A DNA stretch of 64,000 nucleotides from Pannonibacter sp. SL95 (GTDB lineage Bacteria > Pseudomonadota > Alphaproteobacteria > Rhizobiales > Stappiaceae). Of this stretch, positions 53,622 through 63,574 are shown one piece after another. Each line of letters opens with the position of its first letter. Position 1 is the stretch's first letter. The DNA is taken from the NCBI RefSeq assembly GCF_026672425.1, contig NZ_JAPPRC010000003.1, positions 850,501 to 914,500 of the forward strand, in the 5' to 3' direction. A program made the translations under genes and the position numbers. The notes under the pieces were generated by a model. It worked only from the letters and a program-made list of their open reading frames with translations, had not been told where the DNA came from and made no database searches.

Positions 53622-54236
53622 CTAAGCCTCGCTGCTTTCGGCGGCCGGCCCGGCACTCCCTTGCACGCGGGACAAGGCGGCAGGGCCGAGCATCCGGCCA
53701 ACGTCGGGTCGAAGGTCGGGATCGATCATCTGGAACAGGAACCGGCGCACGACTTCTGCCCCCGTTTCGGGAAGGGCACTGACGGCGGCGTCGATCCGAC
53801 GAGCCTGCATCGCTGCCAGCTTCCGGGCGAGGCCATGGCCTTTCTCGGTCGTGTGCAGCAGTCTCTGCCGCCGGTCGAGCGGTCCGGGACGCTGCTCGAT
53901 AAAGCCTTCATCAACCAGCTGTTTCAGCACACGGCCAAGGCTCTGCTTGGTGATGCGCAGGATCGCCAGCAAATCGGTGACGCGGATGGCCGGATTGCGG
54001 TCAACAAAATGCAGCACCCGGTGATGCGCACGGCCAAAATCGAACTCGGACAGGACGGTGTCCGGATCGGCGGTGAAATCCCGATAGGCGAAGAACAGCA
54101 GTTCGATCAGATCGTAAGGCGGGATTCCCTCTGATGTCTCGGCAGCATCCCGGGATCCGGCTAGTCGTGCCGCATCTGTCTTGGTCAGCGATGGGCTGGT
54201 GAAACTGCTCAGGGTCATGAAATTTACGTCAGCCAT
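53622..54236 (-). CDS. petP: MarR family regulator, PetP-like
   Basis: A 204-residue MarR-type winged-helix protein (RVTDLLAILRITKQSLGRVLKQLVDEGFIEQRPGPLDRRQRLL) with a PetP-type N-terminus (PYDLIELLFFAYRDFTADPDTVL). It stands directly upstream of petR and the kinase gene in one operon. In R. capsulatus the pair was linked to bc1 (pet) expression, and the same may hold here for petABC. The promoter should be in 54237-54402. Confidence 0.82.
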   Translation of the reverse strand: MADVNFMTLSSFTSPSLTKTDAARLAGSRDAAETSEGIPPYDLIELLFFAYRDFTADPDTVLSEFDFGRAHHRVLHFVDRNPAIRVTDLLAILRITKQSLGRVLKQLVDEGFIEQRPGPLDRRQRLLHTTEKGHGLARKLAAMQARRIDAAVSALPETGAEVVRRFLFQMIDPDLRPDVGRMLGPAALSRVQGSAGPAAESSEA

Positions 54237-54402
54237 ATTGACTTTGCCTGACCCGATTATTGCCAGTTTCGATGCGCTGACGAAAGGATCAACTCTCTGG
54301 TTTTGAGGCCGATTGTCCGTCGCCCCAAGGTTCTTAGGAGAATCGCGCGAACGCGTCCTGTCACTTCCGGCTACCGAATGTTACGGGCCCATTCGCGCCT
54401 GT

Positions 54403-55662
54403 TCACGTCCGCGGTGGGGCCGCGTGCTGTGTCCGGAACAGTTTGCCACGCTCGGCCAGCAGGACAAAGCCGAGGCCAAGCGTGCCATAGCCGGCGCAAG
54501 CGAGTGCAATCGGCCAGAGTGTTCCGTCGTAATTCTGGCCGACGACAAAGCCAAGAATCGCTCCGCCCAGCGTGGTGACAAAGCCAATGACCGAAGACGC
54601 GGTTCCGGCGATGTCGCCGAGAGGTTCCATCGACATCGAGTTGAAATTGCCGCCCATGAAGCCGAAGCAGGCCATGTTGATCGACATGCAAATCGTGAAC
54701 AGCACCAGATCCTGGATGCCGAACAACTGCAGCGCGCATTGCAACAGCCCGAACGTGATGAATGTCAGGATCGCCCCATGCGACAGGCGCCGCATTCCGA
54801 TCCTGGTCACGAGGCGGGAGTTCATGAAGGACGTGCAAGCCATGGTGATGGCAACCCCGGCAAAGACGACTGGAAACCAGACGCCAAGACCGAAGATGTC
54901 GACATAGATCTGTTGTGCCATCGAAATGAACGAGAACAGCGCGCCGAAGATGGCCGTCGTGGCGAGTGTGTATCCGACGCTGAGGCGGTTGCTGAGCACG
55001 CGGCCATAGGAGCGCAGGACCGGCCGCAGCTTGAGCGGCTGGCGTGCCTCAGGAGGGAGGGTTTCCGGCAACCGAAAGGCGGTCCACAGCAGCATGATGA
55101 CACCTGCGATCAGCAAGGTGCTGAAGATCCAGTGCCAGTCAGCGATCAGCAGGATGCCCTGTCCAATGGAGGGCGCGATGATCGGGATGGCCATGAAGAG
55201 CATCATCACCAGCGACATCACCTGGCTCATGCGGCGGCCGGCATAGCAGTCGCGAACCACGGAAACTGCGACGACACGTGTCCCGGCGCAGCCTACGCCT
55301 TGCAGCAGGCGGGCGATCAGGAGGCCGTCGAGCGTCTGGCTAAACAGGGCCTGCAGGCTGGCGGCCGCATAGAGGGCCAGACTGCCGAGAATGACCGCAC
55401 GCCGGCCAAGGCGATCAGTCAGCGGCCCGAACAGCAGCTGCGCGCCGCCAAACCCGACCAGATAGGCAATCAGGATCTGCTGGCGGTCGTTTTCATGGGC
55501 GATCTTGAGGGCATTGCCGATGTCCGGCAGTGCGGGCAACATGATGTCCATGGCCAGCGCATTCAGGGCCATCAGTGCCGCTATCATGATCACGAATTCC
55601 AGGAACGACATGCCGGGATGCGGCTGTCCGTCCGGGCTGGTGGACCGGGGCAACTGTGACAT
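54403..55662 (-). CDS. Bcr/CflA family multidrug efflux MFS transporter
   Basis: A 419-residue MFS transporter with 12 predicted helices. Family features are NALAMDIMLPALPDIG near helix 1, the motif-A loop GPLTDRLGRRAVIL, and QGVGCAGTRVVAVSVVRD in helix 4-5. The subgroup exports drugs such as bicyclomycin, chloramphenicol or sulfonamides. It is a single gene, divergent from nothing obvious. moaE is the next gene. Confidence 0.88.
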   Translation of the reverse strand: MSQLPRSTSPDGQPHPGMSFLEFVIMIAALMALNALAMDIMLPALPDIGNALKIAHENDRQQILIAYLVGFGGAQLLFGPLTDRLGRRAVILGSLALYAAASLQALFSQTLDGLLIARLLQGVGCAGTRVVAVSVVRDCYAGRRMSQVMSLVMMLFMAIPIIAPSIGQGILLIADWHWIFSTLLIAGVIMLLWTAFRLPETLPPEARQPLKLRPVLRSYGRVLSNRLSVGYTLATTAIFGALFSFISMAQQIYVDIFGLGVWFPVVFAGVAITMACTSFMNSRLVTRIGMRRLSHGAILTFITFGLLQCALQLFGIQDLVLFTICMSINMACFGFMGGNFNSMSMEPLGDIAGTASSVIGFVTTLGGAILGFVVGQNYDGTLWPIALACAGYGTLGLGFVLLAERGKLFRTQHAAPPRT

Positions 55663-55786
55663 GAATGACCTCTGAACCCTGACGGGAAACCGGGAAAGAT
55701 CCGCAAGGGGAAACGGTGCGGACGGTAATCACCAACCTGTCGGTCAGTTTCAGGGCGCCGTCAAGGCTGAAGTCTGGAACGCAGGA

Positions 55787-56242
55787 TCACCAGCGCGCGA
55801 GGCGTTGTTCGTCACTCTGTCTTGCTTCAACCCAGGTCCCGGACGTGTTGTCGACCGGAATTTCCTTTTTCCAGAAGGGCGCCCGGGACTTGAGATAGTC
55901 CATCAGGAAGTCGGCGGCCTCGAATGCGGCCTGCCTGTGCGATGAAGCCGCTGCGACAAAAACAATGTTGTCGCCGGGGGTGATCCGGCCATGGCGGTGA
56001 ATGACCGTGAGGCCGGTGAGCGGCCAGCGCTCGAGCGCTTCCTGAGCAATCTTCGTCAGTTGCGCTTCGGCCATGCCGGGGAAATGTTCAAGCTCGAGTG
56101 CGGCCAGACGGCCGCTTTCATCACGGCAAAGGCCGGTAAAGGTAACGAGGGCACCGACATCCCGGCGGCCTTCGGTCAGGCGATTGGCCTCGCTGGCAGG
56201 ATCGAAGTCTTCTGCCTGGACCCGGACGACGAGCGCAGCCAT
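55787..56242 (-). CDS. moaE: Molybdopterin synthase catalytic subunit
   Basis: Large subunit that adds two sulfurs to precursor Z. The 151-residue protein shows GALVTFTGLCRDESGRLAAL, ALEHFPGMAEAQL, VIHRHGRITPGDNIVFVAAASSHR, and the active-site lysine region LMDYLKSRAPFWKKE. It starts 4 bases after moaD and should form the MoaD2-MoaE2 complex. Confidence 0.93.
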   Translation of the reverse strand: MAALVVRVQAEDFDPASEANRLTEGRRDVGALVTFTGLCRDESGRLAALELEHFPGMAEAQLTKIAQEALERWPLTGLTVIHRHGRITPGDNIVFVAAASSHRQAAFEAADFLMDYLKSRAPFWKKEIPVDNTSGTWVEARQSDEQRLARW

Positions 56243-56246
56243 CGGT

Positions 56247-56498
56247 TCAGCCTCCGGTCATCGGCGGGAAGAAGGCAATCTCGCGCGCGCCTGCAATGGG
56301 CGTGTCGATGTCCACATGGACCTGATCCAGCGCAGCGCGAATCGCCTCGGCATCGGCAAAGGCGTGTCCGTGGGCGTCATCGACGGTCTGCAGCCAGGCG
56401 ATCACATCGGCAATCGTCTTGGCCGCTGGCGGCAGGTCGATCTCTTCCTGATCAAGGCCTACCCGTTCCCGCACCCATGCAAAATAGCGGATCAGCAT
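56247..56498 (-). CDS. moaD: Molybdopterin synthase sulfur carrier subunit
   Basis: An 83-residue ubiquitin-like protein ending in Gly-Gly, the site of adenylylation and thiocarboxylation. MLIRYFAWVRERVG starts at 56498; the frame stays open upstream without family resemblance. DIDTPIAGAREIAFFPPMTGG is the typical end. It lies in the fixed order pgsA-moaD-moaE of this bacterial order. Confidence 0.93.
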   Translation of the reverse strand: MLIRYFAWVRERVGLDQEEIDLPPAAKTIADVIAWLQTVDDAHGHAFADAEAIRAALDQVHVDIDTPIAGAREIAFFPPMTGG

Positions 56499-56587
56499 GT
56501 CTTCCCGTCCCTGTGCCGGTTTGCCGTGATCTGGCAGTGCTGGCATGGTCAGCCTCGCCGACGGGCAAGCCAGCAGCGAGCTGGGGC

Positions 56588-57160
56588 TTACTCTTCGATC
56601 AGGTGACCAATGCCGGCGCGGAAATAGTCGTAGCCGGTATATAGGGTCAGCATGGCCGCAATCCACAGGGCGATCAAGCCGGCCAGCATCGTGCCGGGCA
56701 GAACCGTCTCACCCGCAGGACCGGCGACCAGCAGGGCGACTGCCACCAGCTGGAAGGTGGTCTTCCACTTGGCAAGCTTGGTCACCGGAACGCTGACGCG
56801 CAGTTCTGCCAGGAACTCCCGGAGGCCGGAGACGAGGATTTCGCGGCACAAGATGATGATGGCCGCAATCAACGACCAGCCGCCAATGTCGCCCTTGTCC
56901 ACCAGCAGGATCAGGCAGACGGCCACGAGCAGCTTGTCGGCGATCGGGTCCAACATGCGGCCGAGGGCCGACTGTTGCTGCCAGGCGCGGGCCAGATAGC
57001 CATCGAAGAAATCGGTGACGGCAGCAGCGATGAAGATCGACAGGGCGATCCAGCGCGGGGTGTTGCCATCGAAATAAAAGCAGGCAACCACGGCTGGGAT
57101 CGCCAGAATCCGAGCGTAGGTCAGGATATTCGGCAGGCTCAGGACGACGTTTCGGGCCAT
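56588..57160 (-). CDS. pgsA: CDP-diacylglycerol-glycerol-3-phosphate 3-phosphatidyltransferase
   Basis: Makes phosphatidylglycerol phosphate. The 190-residue membrane protein has about four to five helices and the CDP-alcohol phosphotransferase motif D-G-x2-A-R-x8-G-x3-D-x3-D (FDGYLARAWQQQSALGRMLDPIAD). In related genomes pgsA follows uvrC closely; here four to five genes lie between them. Its product is the lipid donor for Lgt. Confidence 0.94.
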   Translation of the reverse strand: MARNVVLSLPNILTYARILAIPAVVACFYFDGNTPRWIALSIFIAAAVTDFFDGYLARAWQQQSALGRMLDPIADKLLVAVCLILLVDKGDIGGWSLIAAIIILCREILVSGLREFLAELRVSVPVTKLAKWKTTFQLVAVALLVAGPAGETVLPGTMLAGLIALWIAAMLTLYTGYDYFRAGIGHLIEE

Positions 57161-57364
57161 GAAAAGGTCTGCGGCTACGAGGGCTAGCGAGTTTGGGGCG
57201 ACACAAGCATGCGAACGGCGCGGGTGTCAACGCATCCTCGGGAGGGCTGCGGCTTTGCCTGAGCGGCAACTGTCGCAACTGGTCCCGTACTTTCCGGGGG
57301 CGTGGTGCTTTTGTCAGACCATCTGCTTGGATAGGACAGATAAAACCTACGTGCGGAGAGACAG

Positions 57365-58069
57365 ATGAACGCATCCCCTTCCGATCAGCCCAAAGGCGCG
57401 CCGGTTCCCGGCTGGACCGGGGCACAGCTTCCCGACGGTCGTCCGCTGCAGGGCCGCCTGTGCCGGCTGGAACGTCTCGATATTGCCCGGCATGCATCCG
57501 ATCTGTTTGCGGCCTACCAGGCGGATAGCGCCGGGCGTAACTGGACCTATCTGGCCTACGGCCCTTTTGCCGATCAGACGGCAATTGAGGCCTTCTATGG
57601 TCCGATGGCCGAGAAGCAGGATCCGCTGTTCTATGCCATTGTGGACCTTGTGGCCGGCAAGGCCGTTGGTGTTGCCAGCTTCCTGCGCATGGATCCGGCC
57701 AATGGCGTCATCGAGGTTGGCCACATCAGCTACAGTCCTTCGCTGCAGCGGAGCACGCTGGCCACGGAAGCGATGTACCTGATGATGTGTCACGCCTTCG
57801 ATGATCTCGGCAACCGCCGCTACGAGTGGAAATGCGATGACCGCAATGGCCCTTCACGGGGGGCAGCAGCCCGGCTGGGGTTCACGTTCGAGGGTATCTT
57901 CCGGCAGGCGATGGTCTACAAGGGCCGCAACCGCGACACGGCATGGCTGTCGATCATCGACAGCGAATGGCCGAGCGTGAAGGCCGGCTTTGAAGCCTGG
58001 CTTGATCCGGCGAATTTTGATGCGGACGGACGGCAGCTGCGCCGGCTTGAGGACTGCCGGGAGGCTTAA
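57365..58069 (+). CDS. GNAT family N-acetyltransferase (RimJ/RimL-like)
   Basis: A 234-residue acetyltransferase with the RimJ-type motifs: NGVIEVGHISYSPSLQRSTLATEAMYLMMCHAF and RRYEWKCDDRNGPSRGAAARLGFTFEGIFRQ. The 200-base gap to pgsA should contain divergent promoters. The acceptor is unknown, possibly an amino-terminal or small-molecule amine. Confidence 0.88.
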   Translation: MNASPSDQPKGAPVPGWTGAQLPDGRPLQGRLCRLERLDIARHASDLFAAYQADSAGRNWTYLAYGPFADQTAIEAFYGPMAEKQDPLFYAIVDLVAGKAVGVASFLRMDPANGVIEVGHISYSPSLQRSTLATEAMYLMMCHAFDDLGNRRYEWKCDDRNGPSRGAAARLGFTFEGIFRQAMVYKGRNRDTAWLSIIDSEWPSVKAGFEAWLDPANFDADGRQLRRLEDCREA

Positions 58070-58075
58070 GAGCGT

Positions 58076-58363
58076 TCAGCGGAAGATGCTGTCGCCCTGC
58101 TGGTCGATCATGCTGCGCGCCTTGCGCAGCATGTATTCCGCTGCCTCGTCGCGGGTGGGCAACTGGTCGGCACGGATGAAGACGTGTTCGAGCGTCTCGC
58201 CGTCCTTTTCGCGCAGGATGCGACCGGAGATCTGCCACTGGCTGCCCGCCTGCCGGGGCTCGGCCAGGATCAGGAAGCCCTTGTAGTCTTCCTGGGCCGC
58301 AGGGCCTTCCGGGGCCTTTGGGGCGCCAGCCTTGAACAGTGATCCGAACAGCTTGCCGAGCAT
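58076..58363 (-). CDS. HlyU family transcriptional regulator-like protein
   Basis: A 95-residue protein of the HlyU (PF10115-type) family, common in alphaproteobacteria and not the ArsR-type HlyU of Vibrio. Seen are the N-terminal GKLFGSLF, EDYKGFLILAEPRQAGSQWQISGRI and LEHVFIRADQLPTRDEAAEYMLRKARSMIDQQGD. Start ATG 58363; upstream in frame is leader. Function is poorly known. It is convergent with the GNAT gene, 6 bases apart. Confidence 0.85.
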   Translation of the reverse strand: MLGKLFGSLFKAGAPKAPEGPAAQEDYKGFLILAEPRQAGSQWQISGRILREKDGETLEHVFIRADQLPTRDEAAEYMLRKARSMIDQQGDSIFR

Positions 58364-58398
58364 GGTGCCCTCATGGTTGCGTTGGCGTCTGGCCTCTG

Positions 58399-58998
58399 TC
58401 AGGCCGGCTCGCCCGATCCTTGGCCCAGATCCTTGTCGACCCAGTGACGGCGGCACAGCGAAACGTAGGATTCCTCGCCGCCGATGACCACCTGCTCTCC
58501 TTCCTCGACGATCCGGCCAGCGCCGTCAAGCCGGGCGACCATGGTTGCCTTGCGGCCGCACCAGCAGATCGTCTTGATTTCCTTCAGGCTGTCGGCGAGG
58601 GCGAGCAGCGCCTTGCTGCCGGGGAACAGCTGACCCTGGAAATCGGTGCGCAATCCGAAACACATGACCGGCATGCCGATGCGGTCGGCGGCCTGCGCCA
58701 GTTGCCAGACCTGGGCTTCTGTGAGGAACTGGGCTTCGTCCACGAAGACGGCATCAACAGGCTTTGCGGCATGCGCCTTGCGGATGTGTTCAAACAGGTC
58801 GTCTTCCGCGCGGAAGATGTCTGCTGCGGCCGACAGGCCGATGCGCGAGGAAATGCGGCCGACGCCGGCGCGGTCATCAACGGCCGCTGTCATCAGCAAT
58901 GTATGCATGCCGCGTTCGACATAGTTGTAAGACGCCTGAAGCAGCACGGTCGACTTGCCGGCGTTCATCGACGAATAGTTGAAATAGAGCTTGGCCAT
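58399..58998 (-). CDS. tdk: Thymidine kinase
   Basis: A 199-residue type II thymidine kinase. P-loop SSMNAGKST at about 10-18, the DEAQF Walker-B segment ([17 protein letters not shown]), [10 protein letters not shown], and the zinc cysteines CWCGRK and the C-terminal SLCRRHW. Phosphorylates thymidine for salvage. Start [11 protein letters not shown] at 58998. It heads a short minus-strand pair with the HlyU gene. Confidence 0.93.
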   Translation of the reverse strand: MAKLYFNYSSMNAGKSTVLLQASYNYVERGMHTLLMTAAVDDRAGVGRISSRIGLSAAADIFRAEDDLFEHIRKAHAAKPVDAVFVDEAQFLTEAQVWQLAQAADRIGMPVMCFGLRTDFQGQLFPGSKALLALADSLKEIKTICWCGRKATMVARLDGAGRIVEEGEQVVIGGEESYVSLCRRHWVDKDLGQGSGEPA

Positions 58999-59134
58999 CG
59001 CGCGTCCGACATGAGTTTGCAAAGACGGCGAAGAATCGCCCGTCGCTTGCGGCTACTCTTGCCGCTTGACCGGCAACGCTCAACGCGTCTTGTAGCAACG
59101 CCGGACTTTGCTGTGGATCGCCCGATCTGGCCGG

Positions 59135-60247
59135 TCAGGGCAGGATGAGGTCGGCGATTAGCGGGACATGATCGGACCCGATGTCCGGACCGAGGCTGAC
59201 ATTGGCAATGCCGACGTCCGGCGAGACGGCGATGTGATCGACAGCCGAGCCGAGGAACCAGCTGAGGCTGTAGCTGAAGAAGAAGCGCGTGATGACGGGC
59301 ATGAAGGACGGGAATTGTGTCTTCAGTCCGCCGGCCTCGAGCAGCTGGCTGAAATGCGCCGACCAGGGCGACATGTTCCAGTCGCCCGCGATGATGACCG
59401 GGTCCACGCCTTCGCGGCGCAGCCTGGCCACTTCCATGCCGAGCGTTGAGTAGTAATTCTGGCGCGCCTCGAAGCGGCAGGGCGAGCGCGGGCTTTCCGG
59501 GTGCAGGGCAATGAAGGTGAGCGGCTTTCCGGCCACATCCAGCTTGATGCGCAGGATCTCGCGCTGGCCCCAGCGGCCGTTGCCACAGACATCGTCGACC
59601 CGGATCGACTGGCTTTCAAGGATCGGATGGCGCGAGAAGAACACCAAGCTGCCGAGTTCGCCAGTCAGGAAGGTGCTGGAATAGGGACCGACGCCGGGCA
59701 GGGGGCCGGTCTCCTTCATCACCTTTTCCCGGTAGCGCAGCTGCTGCCGCCAATTGGTCTCCTGGAACACCAGCACATCCGCGTTGAGGCTCTCGAGATA
59801 GGCCATGAACTGCGGATCGCCGAGATAGCGCATTTCCAGATTGATCGAGACAACGCGAAACGCTGTGCCATCTGCCGATCTGTTGGCCGTCGTCGGATCC
59901 CGCCCGATGGCCAGAACCGTGAGCGTTCTGAGCGCAGTCAATGCGGCGCCAGCGATCAGCGCAGCCAACACGACCGCTGTCATCACTACGAAGGTGCTGC
60001 GGCGAAACCGGCGCCGCGCGATCCAGCGGCAGAGCAGCGCCGAAGCCAGGGCCAGCAAGCCGACACCAAACAGCTGCGGCAGGAAGAAGCTCATGTTGTC
60101 GGAGAACCAGAAATCCGGTGCGACAAAGGGCAGGAGAGACAGCACCGCCATCAGGAGAGCCATCAGCAAGGCGCTCCAGGCCGCAAGGCGGAACAGCGCC
60201 GTCAGGGCGCGGCGCAAGCCGGAGGGGCCGGACGCGGCGGTGCTCAT
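59135..60247 (-). CDS. Endonuclease/exonuclease/phosphatase fold protein with N-terminal membrane helices
   Basis: A 370-residue protein. Three N-terminal helices (about residues 15-115) anchor a periplasm- or membrane-facing EEP domain. Conserved EEP residues are SINLEMR, VLVFQETNW, HPILESQSI, the GDWNMSPWS loop, and the terminal SDHVPLIA with DHIAVSP. Membrane-tethered EEP proteins are found in this order; the substrate (lipid, sugar phosphate or nucleic acid) is not known. Confidence 0.83.
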   Translation of the reverse strand: MSTAASGPSGLRRALTALFRLAAWSALLMALLMAVLSLLPFVAPDFWFSDNMSFFLPQLFGVGLLALASALLCRWIARRRFRRSTFVVMTAVVLAALIAGAALTALRTLTVLAIGRDPTTANRSADGTAFRVVSINLEMRYLGDPQFMAYLESLNADVLVFQETNWRQQLRYREKVMKETGPLPGVGPYSSTFLTGELGSLVFFSRHPILESQSIRVDDVCGNGRWGQREILRIKLDVAGKPLTFIALHPESPRSPCRFEARQNYYSTLGMEVARLRREGVDPVIIAGDWNMSPWSAHFSQLLEAGGLKTQFPSFMPVITRFFFSYSLSWFLGSAVDHIAVSPDVGIANVSLGPDIGSDHVPLIADLILP

Positions 60248-60319
60248 GGGTCGTCAGTCTCCGGCCAGTGGCGATGTTGCAATGCAGCGAGGTGTTCCGG
60301 TTTCCTCTAGCATGCGGTG

Positions 60320-62362
60320 TCAGTCGTGGAAATGATCGTAGATCAGACGGGCCACGGTTTCGGAAATGCCCGAGACCGCCATCAGGTCTTCGATGCCAGC
60401 CTTGGAGACAGCCTTGGCCGTGCCGAAGTGGCGCAGCAGGGCGCGCTTGCGCGTCGGGCCGATGCCCGCGATGTCGTCCAGCGGGTTTTTCGCGATCTCC
60501 TTCGACCGCTTGGCGCGGTGCGTGCCGATGGCGAAGCGGTGCGCCTCGTCCCGCAGACGTTGGACGAAATAGAGCACCGGATCGCGCTCCGGCAGCATGA
60601 AGGAGGGCCGTCCTTCCATGAAGAACTTCTCCCGGCCGGCGTCGCGGTCCGGTCCCTTGGCGATGCCGACAAGGGGAACATCCGTTATGCCGAGGCCGGT
60701 CAGGATTTCGCGCACCGCATTGAGCTGACCGAGGCCGCCGTCGATGAACACCAGATCCGGCCAGGCCGGCATGTCAGCCTGGGGAAGCCCGTCATCGTCC
60801 TCGGTGTCGCCACTCGCCTCAGCCTCCAGAACGGCAGATGTCTCGCCCGCGGTCTCTTCGCTCGCGACCGGCGTTCTGGCGTGATCCTTGAGCAGCCGGC
60901 TGAAGCGCCGGGTCAGCATTTCGCGCATCATGCCGAAGTCGTCACCCGGGGTGATGGTCTCGGACTTGATGTTGAACTTGCGATACTGGCCCTTGGCGAA
61001 GCCTTCCGGTCCGGCAACGATCATGCAGCCGACCGCATTGGTGCCCATGATATGCGAGTTGTCGTAGACCTCGATGCGGCGCGGCGTGGCGGAGAGGCCG
61101 AACACCTCGGCGACGCCCTCCAGGAGGCGGGTCTGGCTCGACGTTTCCGCCAACCGCCGTCCAAGCGCCTCGCGGGCGTTGGTCATGGCATGGTCGACCA
61201 GATCTTTTTTCTCGCCGCGCTTGGGCACGGCGATCTCGACCTTGTGCTCGGCCTTTTCGCTCAGCGCAGCCGCCAGCAGCTCCTGTTCCTCGATCTCGTG
61301 CGACAGCAGGATCAGACGGGGCGCCGGCTTGTCGTCGTAGAACTGGGCAAGGAAGCTTTCCAGAACGGCGGCCTCTTCCAGTGACTTGTCTGCCTTGGGG
61401 AAGTAAGCCCGGTTGCCCCAGTTCTGGCCGGTGCGGAAGAAGAACACCTGGACGCAGGTCTGGCCGCCCTCCTGATGGATCGCGACCACGTCCGCCTCGT
61501 CGACGGTCTGCGGATTGATGCCCTGGTGTGACTGGATATGCGACAGCGCCGCGAGGCGGTCGCGGTAGACAGCAGCGTGCTCGAAATCGAGCTGCTGCGA
61601 GGCGGCCTCCATGTGGGCGGCGAGCTGTTGCTTCACCAGCTGGCTCTTGCCGGACAGGAACGCCTTCGCTTCGCCGACGAGATCGGCATAGCCTTGCGAT
61701 GAAATTTCGCCGGTGCAGGGGCCTGCACAGCGCTTGATTTGATACAGCAGGCAGGGCCGGGAGCGGTTCTCGTAGTAGCTGTCTGTGCAGTTGCGGATCA
61801 GGAACGCCTTCTGCAGCGCGTTGATCGTCCGGCCAACTGCCGTTGCCGAGGCAAAGGGGCCGAAGTAATCGCCCTTGCGCCGCCGGGCGCCGCGATGCTT
61901 AACGATGGCCGGGGATGCATGATCGCCAGTGATCAGGATGTAGGGGAACGACTTGTCGTCGCGCAACAGCACGTTGAAGCGCGGGCGCAGTCGCTTGATC
62001 AGATTGGCTTCGAGCAGCAGCGCCTCGGTTTCAGTGCGTGTCAGCACGAATTCCATGGCGGCCGTTGCCATGATCATCCGCATGATCCGGTTCGATTGCC
62101 CCTGAAGGCGGGTGTAGTTGGTCACGCGCTTCTTGAGGCTGCGCGCCTTGCCGACGTAAAGAACATCGCCATTCACATCGAGCATGCGATAGACGCCCGG
62201 CCCCATCGGCAGGCGTTTCACCACATCGGCAATGACCTCGACACCGACGAGGCCTGTCGCGCTCTCCGTGTCCGCTGGCAGGAAGGTGACTGCGGGCTGG
62301 ACGGCTTCGACGACTTCCTCGGCCTCTTCAGGCGTGTCGGATCGGGAACGGCTGCTGGACAT
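60320..62362 (-). CDS. uvrC: Excinuclease ABC subunit C
   Basis: UvrC makes both incisions in nucleotide excision repair. The 680-residue protein has an N-terminal GIY-YIG domain ([13 protein letters not shown]), a UVR/UvrB-binding region, a central RNase H-like nuclease with [17 protein letters not shown], an acidic insertion near residues 530-570 ([18 protein letters not shown]), and tandem C-terminal helix-hairpin-helix ([29 protein letters not shown]). A GTG at 62365 precedes the ATG. Confidence 0.95.
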   Translation of the reverse strand: MSSSRSRSDTPEEAEEVVEAVQPAVTFLPADTESATGLVGVEVIADVVKRLPMGPGVYRMLDVNGDVLYVGKARSLKKRVTNYTRLQGQSNRIMRMIMATAAMEFVLTRTETEALLLEANLIKRLRPRFNVLLRDDKSFPYILITGDHASPAIVKHRGARRRKGDYFGPFASATAVGRTINALQKAFLIRNCTDSYYENRSRPCLLYQIKRCAGPCTGEISSQGYADLVGEAKAFLSGKSQLVKQQLAAHMEAASQQLDFEHAAVYRDRLAALSHIQSHQGINPQTVDEADVVAIHQEGGQTCVQVFFFRTGQNWGNRAYFPKADKSLEEAAVLESFLAQFYDDKPAPRLILLSHEIEEQELLAAALSEKAEHKVEIAVPKRGEKKDLVDHAMTNAREALGRRLAETSSQTRLLEGVAEVFGLSATPRRIEVYDNSHIMGTNAVGCMIVAGPEGFAKGQYRKFNIKSETITPGDDFGMMREMLTRRFSRLLKDHARTPVASEETAGETSAVLEAEASGDTEDDDGLPQADMPAWPDLVFIDGGLGQLNAVREILTGLGITDVPLVGIAKGPDRDAGREKFFMEGRPSFMLPERDPVLYFVQRLRDEAHRFAIGTHRAKRSKEIAKNPLDDIAGIGPTRKRALLRHFGTAKAVSKAGIEDLMAVSGISETVARLIYDHFHD

Positions 62363-62481
62363 CACTTCAATCGCTTGCGCCGGCCGGCCTGTGGCCGCCG
62401 CGAATCTTGAGGGCAGAAGCGCGAGACTATACCGGATCGGGCGAAAGCCGAAGACGCTGGCGATTCTGGTTCCCGGTCGGC

Positions 62482-63249
62482 CTATTCGCCCACGCCCACG
62501 ACGTCGGCTGTTTCCCAGGCGAGGTGCTGCCCGCCATCCAGTGCGAGCATCTGGCCGGTAACGGATCGCGCCGACCAGAAATAGCGCACGGTCGCGCCGA
62601 AGTCTTCGGGAGCCGGGCCACGACGGAGCGGAACGGCGTCCTGCTGCCGCCGGAAATCGTCCTCACTTTGCCGTTCGTTACGGAAGCTTGGTCCCGGCCC
62701 GATGGCATTGACGCGGATGCGCGGCGCGAGAGCCTGGGCGGCCATCCGGGTCTGTTCCCACAGGGCGCTTTTCGACAGCGCATAGGACATGAACTTCGGT
62801 GTCGGTTTCCAGACCCGCTGGTCGATCAGGTTGACGACAAGACCGTCCGAGCCCTCCGGCAATTGCCGGGCGAAAGCGTCAGTCAGAAACAGCGGTGCCT
62901 TCACATGGATCGCAAAATGCTGGTCAAACAGCATCTCGTTCAGCGCGCCGAGTTCGTCCGGCTGGAAGATGGAGGCGTTGTTCACAAGGCAGGTCACGGG
63001 GCCAAGCGGTGATGCGGCGATGTCGCGCATCAGGCGCGCGGTCTCTCCTGCCTCGGTGAGGTCAGCGAAGAAAGTGCCGCAGACGCACCCGGCATCCGAC
63101 AGCTCCCCTGCGAGGGCTTCGACGCGGTCCCGGCCATGATGGGCATGCAGGGCAAGCCGCCAGCCATGGGCTGCCAGATCACGGGCGATCGCCGCGCCGA
63201 TGCGGCTGGAAGCCCCAGTAATCAGGGCAGTTCCGGTCGATGGGGTCAT
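62482..63249 (-). CDS. SDR family oxidoreductase (FolM/pteridine-reductase-like)
   Basis: A 255-residue short-chain dehydrogenase. Cofactor motif [10 protein letters not shown] at about 11-20, NNAS, the YALSK catalytic Tyr/Lys, and LDGGQH at the end are present. The Arg after TGASS and the [11 protein letters not shown] loop resemble pteridine reductases and FolM rather than fatty-acid or sugar SDRs. Upstream of uvrC is its usual place. Reduction of a dihydro-pterin is my inference. Confidence 0.87.
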   Translation of the reverse strand: MTPSTGTALITGASSRIGAAIARDLAAHGWRLALHAHHGRDRVEALAGELSDAGCVCGTFFADLTEAGETARLMRDIAASPLGPVTCLVNNASIFQPDELGALNEMLFDQHFAIHVKAPLFLTDAFARQLPEGSDGLVVNLIDQRVWKPTPKFMSYALSKSALWEQTRMAAQALAPRIRVNAIGPGPSFRNERQSEDDFRRQQDAVPLRRGPAPEDFGATVRYFWSARSVTGQMLALDGGQHLAWETADVVGVGE

Positions 63250-63574
63250 GATTGTCTTTCTTGTTCAGCCGATCGCCGGATCGAGATCAGGCATCTGGTT
63301 TGCCCGTGCATACGCATCATTGGCAAGGCCCGGATCATCTGCGTTTTCGCGCGGCCGCTGCGGCTCCGGGCTGCGTTAACCATGGGCTAACCATGCCGAA
63401 AGTTACCCTGCCCGTGCCACGGTTTTTCCTCATTCCACTAATCTTTCGGACACAAATGGAGCCCATACCTGATCGCGGGTGAGGTTGGGGATTGCTGCCA
63501 CGCTTCATTGCGGCGCTGTCCCTTCTTCAGGTGACGTTTTTTTTGTTTGTAACTGTAATGCGTGGAGCATGATC
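63250..63574 (+). promoter_or_regulatory. Gene-free gap upstream of the outer-membrane protein gene
   Basis: A 325-base gap. It contains GTTAACCATGGGCTAACCATG-type short repeats near 63376, a T-rich stretch (GACGTTTTTTTTGTTTGTAACTG) just before the start, and no supportable ORF. The T run near 63536-63545 may be part of a promoter or a terminator-like element. It presumably carries the strong promoter usual for this porin family, but I cannot place a -35/-10 pair. Confidence 0.4.
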
